The translations under genes were made by a program, and so were the position numbers. The notes beneath the pieces are model-generated. The model was not told the origin of the DNA. It did not search any database and saw nothing but the letters and a program-made list of their open reading frames with translations. This document shows, in pieces, positions 61,276 through 64,000 of a stretch of 64,000 nt of DNA. The stretch is from Bacillus massilioanorexius (lineage in GTDB: Bacteria > Bacillota > Bacilli > Bacillales > DSM-1321): assembly GCF_902374955.1 (NCBI RefSeq), contig NZ_CABKRX010000087.1, positions 131,464 through 195,463 of the forward strand, given 5' to 3'. The first letter of the stretch is position 1. Every line of letters starts with the position of its first letter.

Positions 61276-64000
61276 ATGGCTGATAAGATTCAGACTAGAG
61301 AAGAGAGAAGAAAAAATTTACAACGAAGTAAAAAGAAAAATAAAAATAATAAATCATCCAAAAGCTTATTTAAAAAAATAATGCTATCTTTATTAATTCT
61401 AATTGGGATTGGTATTGTTGGTGGAGCGGCTACATTTGCTTATTTTGTTAGCTCCGCACCTGAATTAGATGAAGCTTTATTAAAGGACCCTATTTCATCA
61501 AAAATATATGATGTTGATAAAAAACTAGTAAAAGAGGTTGGCCTTGAAAAAAGGAACTACGTCAAATACGAAGATATTCCGGATATTGTAAAAGATGCAG
61601 TTATTGCTACGGAGGATTCACGATTTTATAAACATCATGGTGTCGATCCTTTTCGTTTAGCTAGCGCTGTAGTTGCTAACTTTACAAGCGGATTCGGCTC
61701 ACAAGGTGCGAGTACGATTACACAACAGCTTGTAAAAAGATCCTTCTTGACAGATGAAAAAACTTTAAAAAGGAAGGCTCAAGAACTTTGGTTATCCTTC
61801 CAAATCGAACGAAAGTACTCTAAAGAAGAAATTTTTGAAATGTATATTAATAAAATCTTCTACGGAGCACGTGCAAATGGTGTTGCAACAGCTGCTGAAG
61901 TGTATTTTGATAAATCACTAGATGAGCTGACATTACCTGAGGCGGCAACTCTCGCAGGTCTTCCTCAAAGTCCAACGAGATATAATCCGTTCAACCATCC
62001 AGAACGTGCTGAAAAAAGACGTAATGTTGTATTGCAGCTTATGAATAAGCACGGTTATATTTCTGAAAGTGAAATGAAAGAAGCGCAAAGTGTAAAAATA
62101 ACAGATTCTTTATTACCAGAAGATGAACGTCAACAAGAAGAAAATTCCGCTCTTAATTCATTCGTTGACACTGTATTAGATGAAATTGAAACAAAAACAG
62201 ACTATAACCCATTTACAGATGGATTAGAAATCTATACAACTCTTGATCAAGATGCACAAAACTACGTCTACAAAATGCTTAATACAGATGAGGTTGTTTC
62301 TTTCCCTAATGATGAAATGCAAGCTGGTATTACGCTTTTAGACACATCAACTGGTGAAATCAGAGCAATTGGTGGCGGACGAAATCAAAAAGTACAACGT
62401 CCATTTAACTTTGCAACAGAACAAAAAAGACAGCCCGGTTCGACCATTAAACCCATCCTTGATTACGGTCCTGCGGTTGAATATTTAAAATGGTCAACTT
62501 ACGAACAAATTGTCGATGAGCCATATAGTTATTCTGATGGAACACCAATTAACAACTATAACAATCGACATCAAGGACAAATGACAATTCGTACAGCCCT
62601 TGCTAAATCGTTAAATATACCGGCCCTAAAAGCTTTTCAAGCTGTTGGAGCAGATAAATCAAGAGAATTCGGTGAGAAACTTGGTTTAGACTTCAAGGAT
62701 GATTTTCATGAATCATCTAGTATCGGTGGTATGAAGTACGGATTCTCTTCTAAAGATATGGCTGGAGCATATAGTGCTTTCGGTAATGAAGGAATCTATA
62801 ACGAACCACATACGGTTAAAAAAATCGTATTGGCTGATAAAAAAACGAAAATAGATTTAACTCCTGAACCTAAAGTTGCCATGAAGGATTATACAGCTTT
62901 CATGATTACAGATATGTTAAAGACTGTTGTTCAAAGTGGTACTGGTACATTAGCAAACGTACCTGGACTACCAGTTGCTGGTAAAACAGGTACTACAAAC
63001 TATTCAGAAGATGAAAGAAATAAATTTGGCATAACGGACCCTGCAGCCGTTCCTGATGCGTGGTTCGTAGGATACACGACTAAATATACGGCAGCCGTTT
63101 GGACTGGATATGAAAAGAAAAAAGAATATCTAGGTTCTAAATCACAAAAATTAGCTCAAAAAATGTTTAAAAATCTAATGTCACATGTTTCTGAAAATGT
63201 AGACACGAAAGATTTCTCAAAACCTAAGAGCGTTGTAAAAGTTGGTATTGAAAAAGGTTCAAATCCAGCTAAACTTCCAAGTCCTTTTACACCAAAAGAC
63301 AATATCACTTATGAGTATTTTGTAAAAGGAACCGAGCCAACAGAGGTATCTGAAACATATGATAAACTTGACGCACCAACTAATTTAAATGTTTCATATG
63401 ATGATACAACAAAACAAGCTACCTTAACCTGGAGTTACCCAGAGGTTGGCGAAGATCAACAAAAACCGGTATTCGAAGTGAAGCAAAGCATTGATGGCGG
63501 TGGAGAAACTGCCATTACTACTACAGATAAAATGGAAGCAAAAGTCTCTAATCCGGAAGCCGGTAAAACATATAAATTCTCTGTTGTTGCCGTAGTAGGT
63601 GATTTAAAAAGTGATCCTGCTTCCGTTACGATAAAAATTCCAGACCCTCTTGAAGAGGAAGAGCAACCTGGCGATGATGAAGATTCAAACATTGAAAACC
63701 CAGATGATAATGGTGACGTCGATAATCCAGACAATCCAGATAACCCAACTACACCTCCTAACGAAGATAGTGGTAATGGAAATAATGGCAATGGCAATAG
63801 TAATGGAAATAATGGCAATGGCAATGGCAATAGTAATGGAAATAATGGCAATGGCAATGGCAACGGTAATACTGATGGTAACGCTAATGGTAACAACAAT
63901 AACCAAAACCCAAGCAAGCCAAATGGAAGTGGCAGTAGTAACTCGAATAACTCTGGTGGAGTAACTCAAAATAGTACAACTCAAAGCCAATCAAGTAGTT
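61276..64000 (+). CDS. ponA: Penicillin-binding protein 1A (partial, runs off window)
   Basis: Over 900 codons are visible; the stop is beyond the window. A basic cytoplasmic tail (RREERRKNLQRSKKK-like), one membrane helix (LSLLILIGIGIVGGAATFAY), and a GT51 glycosyltransferase (ATEDSRFYKHHGVD, GASTITQQLVKRS) come first. The transpeptidase follows, with SxxK in RQPGSTIKP, SLN in AKSLNIPALK and KTG in VAGKTGTTNY. After it come a fibronectin-III-like domain (about residues 695-785) and a long Asp/Asn/Gly-rich tail. It polymerises and cross-links peptidoglycan; GpsB is its partner. The ATG at 61276 has a weak GCAGGA box. Confidence 0.95.
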   Translation, partial: MADKIQTREERRKNLQRSKKKNKNNKSSKSLFKKIMLSLLILIGIGIVGGAATFAYFVSSAPELDEALLKDPISSKIYDVDKKLVKEVGLEKRNYVKYEDIPDIVKDAVIATEDSRFYKHHGVDPFRLASAVVANFTSGFGSQGASTITQQLVKRSFLTDEKTLKRKAQELWLSFQIERKYSKEEIFEMYINKIFYGARANGVATAAEVYFDKSLDELTLPEAATLAGLPQSPTRYNPFNHPERAEKRRNVVLQLMNKHGYISESEMKEAQSVKITDSLLPEDERQQEENSALNSFVDTVLDEIETKTDYNPFTDGLEIYTTLDQDAQNYVYKMLNTDEVVSFPNDEMQAGITLLDTSTGEIRAIGGGRNQKVQRPFNFATEQKRQPGSTIKPILDYGPAVEYLKWSTYEQIVDEPYSYSDGTPINNYNNRHQGQMTIRTALAKSLNIPALKAFQAVGADKSREFGEKLGLDFKDDFHESSSIGGMKYGFSSKDMAGAYSAFGNEGIYNEPHTVKKIVLADKKTKIDLTPEPKVAMKDYTAFMITDMLKTVVQSGTGTLANVPGLPVAGKTGTTNYSEDERNKFGITDPAAVPDAWFVGYTTKYTAAVWTGYEKKKEYLGSKSQKLAQKMFKNLMSHVSENVDTKDFSKPKSVVKVGIEKGSNPAKLPSPFTPKDNITYEYFVKGTEPTEVSETYDKLDAPTNLNVSYDDTTKQATLTWSYPEVGEDQQKPVFEVKQSIDGGGETAITTTDKMEAKVSNPEAGKTYKFSVVAVVGDLKSDPASVTIKIPDPLEEEEQPGDDEDSNIENPDDNGDVDNPDNPDNPTTPPNEDSGNGNNGNGNSNGNNGNGNGNSNGNNGNGNGNGNTDGNANGNNNNQNPSKPNGSGSSNSNNSGGVTQNSTTQSQSSS

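Noticed and set aside
63456..63990. Long minus-strand and alternate-frame open frames with Leu/Pro- or Ile/Ala-rich low complexity
   Set aside because: They are the antisense and shifted readings of the Asn/Gly repeat tail of ponA, with no ribosome binding site.
1..64000. CRISPR arrays and tRNA genes
   Set aside because: No regularly spaced direct repeats other than the in-frame coding repeats, and no cloverleaf sequence with TTCGA-type T-loop and acceptor pairing was found by eye.

Overview
The window comes from a low-GC, endospore-forming member of the Bacillaceae. The evidence is a set of sporulation genes (CotD-like and YppG-like coat proteins, an SspM-like SASP), type B RNase P RNA, and gene order matching the Bacillus subtilis yp region: ypeQ-ypeP-ypdP-ypdQ ... 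ypcP ... ypbR(dynA) ... pbuX/xpt-ypwA-ypvA-ypsC-rnpB-gpsB-ypsA-cotD ... yppG-yppE ... sspM-yppC-recU-ponA. I cannot name the species.

Layout. 1-14 kb is a mosaic of housekeeping genes: the start of an allantoinase, a chemoreceptor broken by two frameshifts, a thiol peroxidase, formate-THF ligase, metA, a tandem-repeat protein, mntR, trhO, a flavin reductase, topB and an AAC(3)-type acetyltransferase. 14-21.9 kb holds an HD-GYP phosphodiesterase, ypeQ/ypeP, a preQ1-I riboswitch controlling a queuosine-precursor transporter, RNase HI, a DMT permease and a PfeT/ZosA-type metal ATPase behind a Fur/PerR-like box.

22-33.6 kb is the accessory region. It starts with a Tn554-like tnpA-tnpB-tnpC transposition module. 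Next come a CPBP membrane protease, MITE-like palindromes, a small membrane protein, a Nudix hydrolase and a glutaredoxin. After these lies what looks like a decayed type VII (LXG-like) toxin/immunity locus with a duplicated membrane gene. The region ends with ypcP and a scar where two gene fragments are joined head to head, one of them a 5'-truncated FTR1 iron permease.

34-53.7 kb returns to the conserved backbone: a two-GTPase dynamin (DynA), a Fur-box-controlled 32-residue membrane peptide, a CheX-like protein, a guanine riboswitch with xpt-pbuX, a complete ba3-type cytochrome oxidase operon, an M32 carboxypeptidase, a DinG-family helicase and an RlmL-type methyltransferase. 53.9-64 kb carries rnpB, gpsB, ypsA, spore-coat genes, an Hsp20, yppG/yppE/yppC, recU and the start of ponA. 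RecU-PonA and GpsB-PonA link chromosome segregation and cell-wall synthesis.

Several intergenic regions contain degenerate copies of a GC-rich repeat. Several short genes (31-42 codons) were found by reading: a Fur-linked peptide, a zinc-ribbon protein, a SASP and a single-span peptide.
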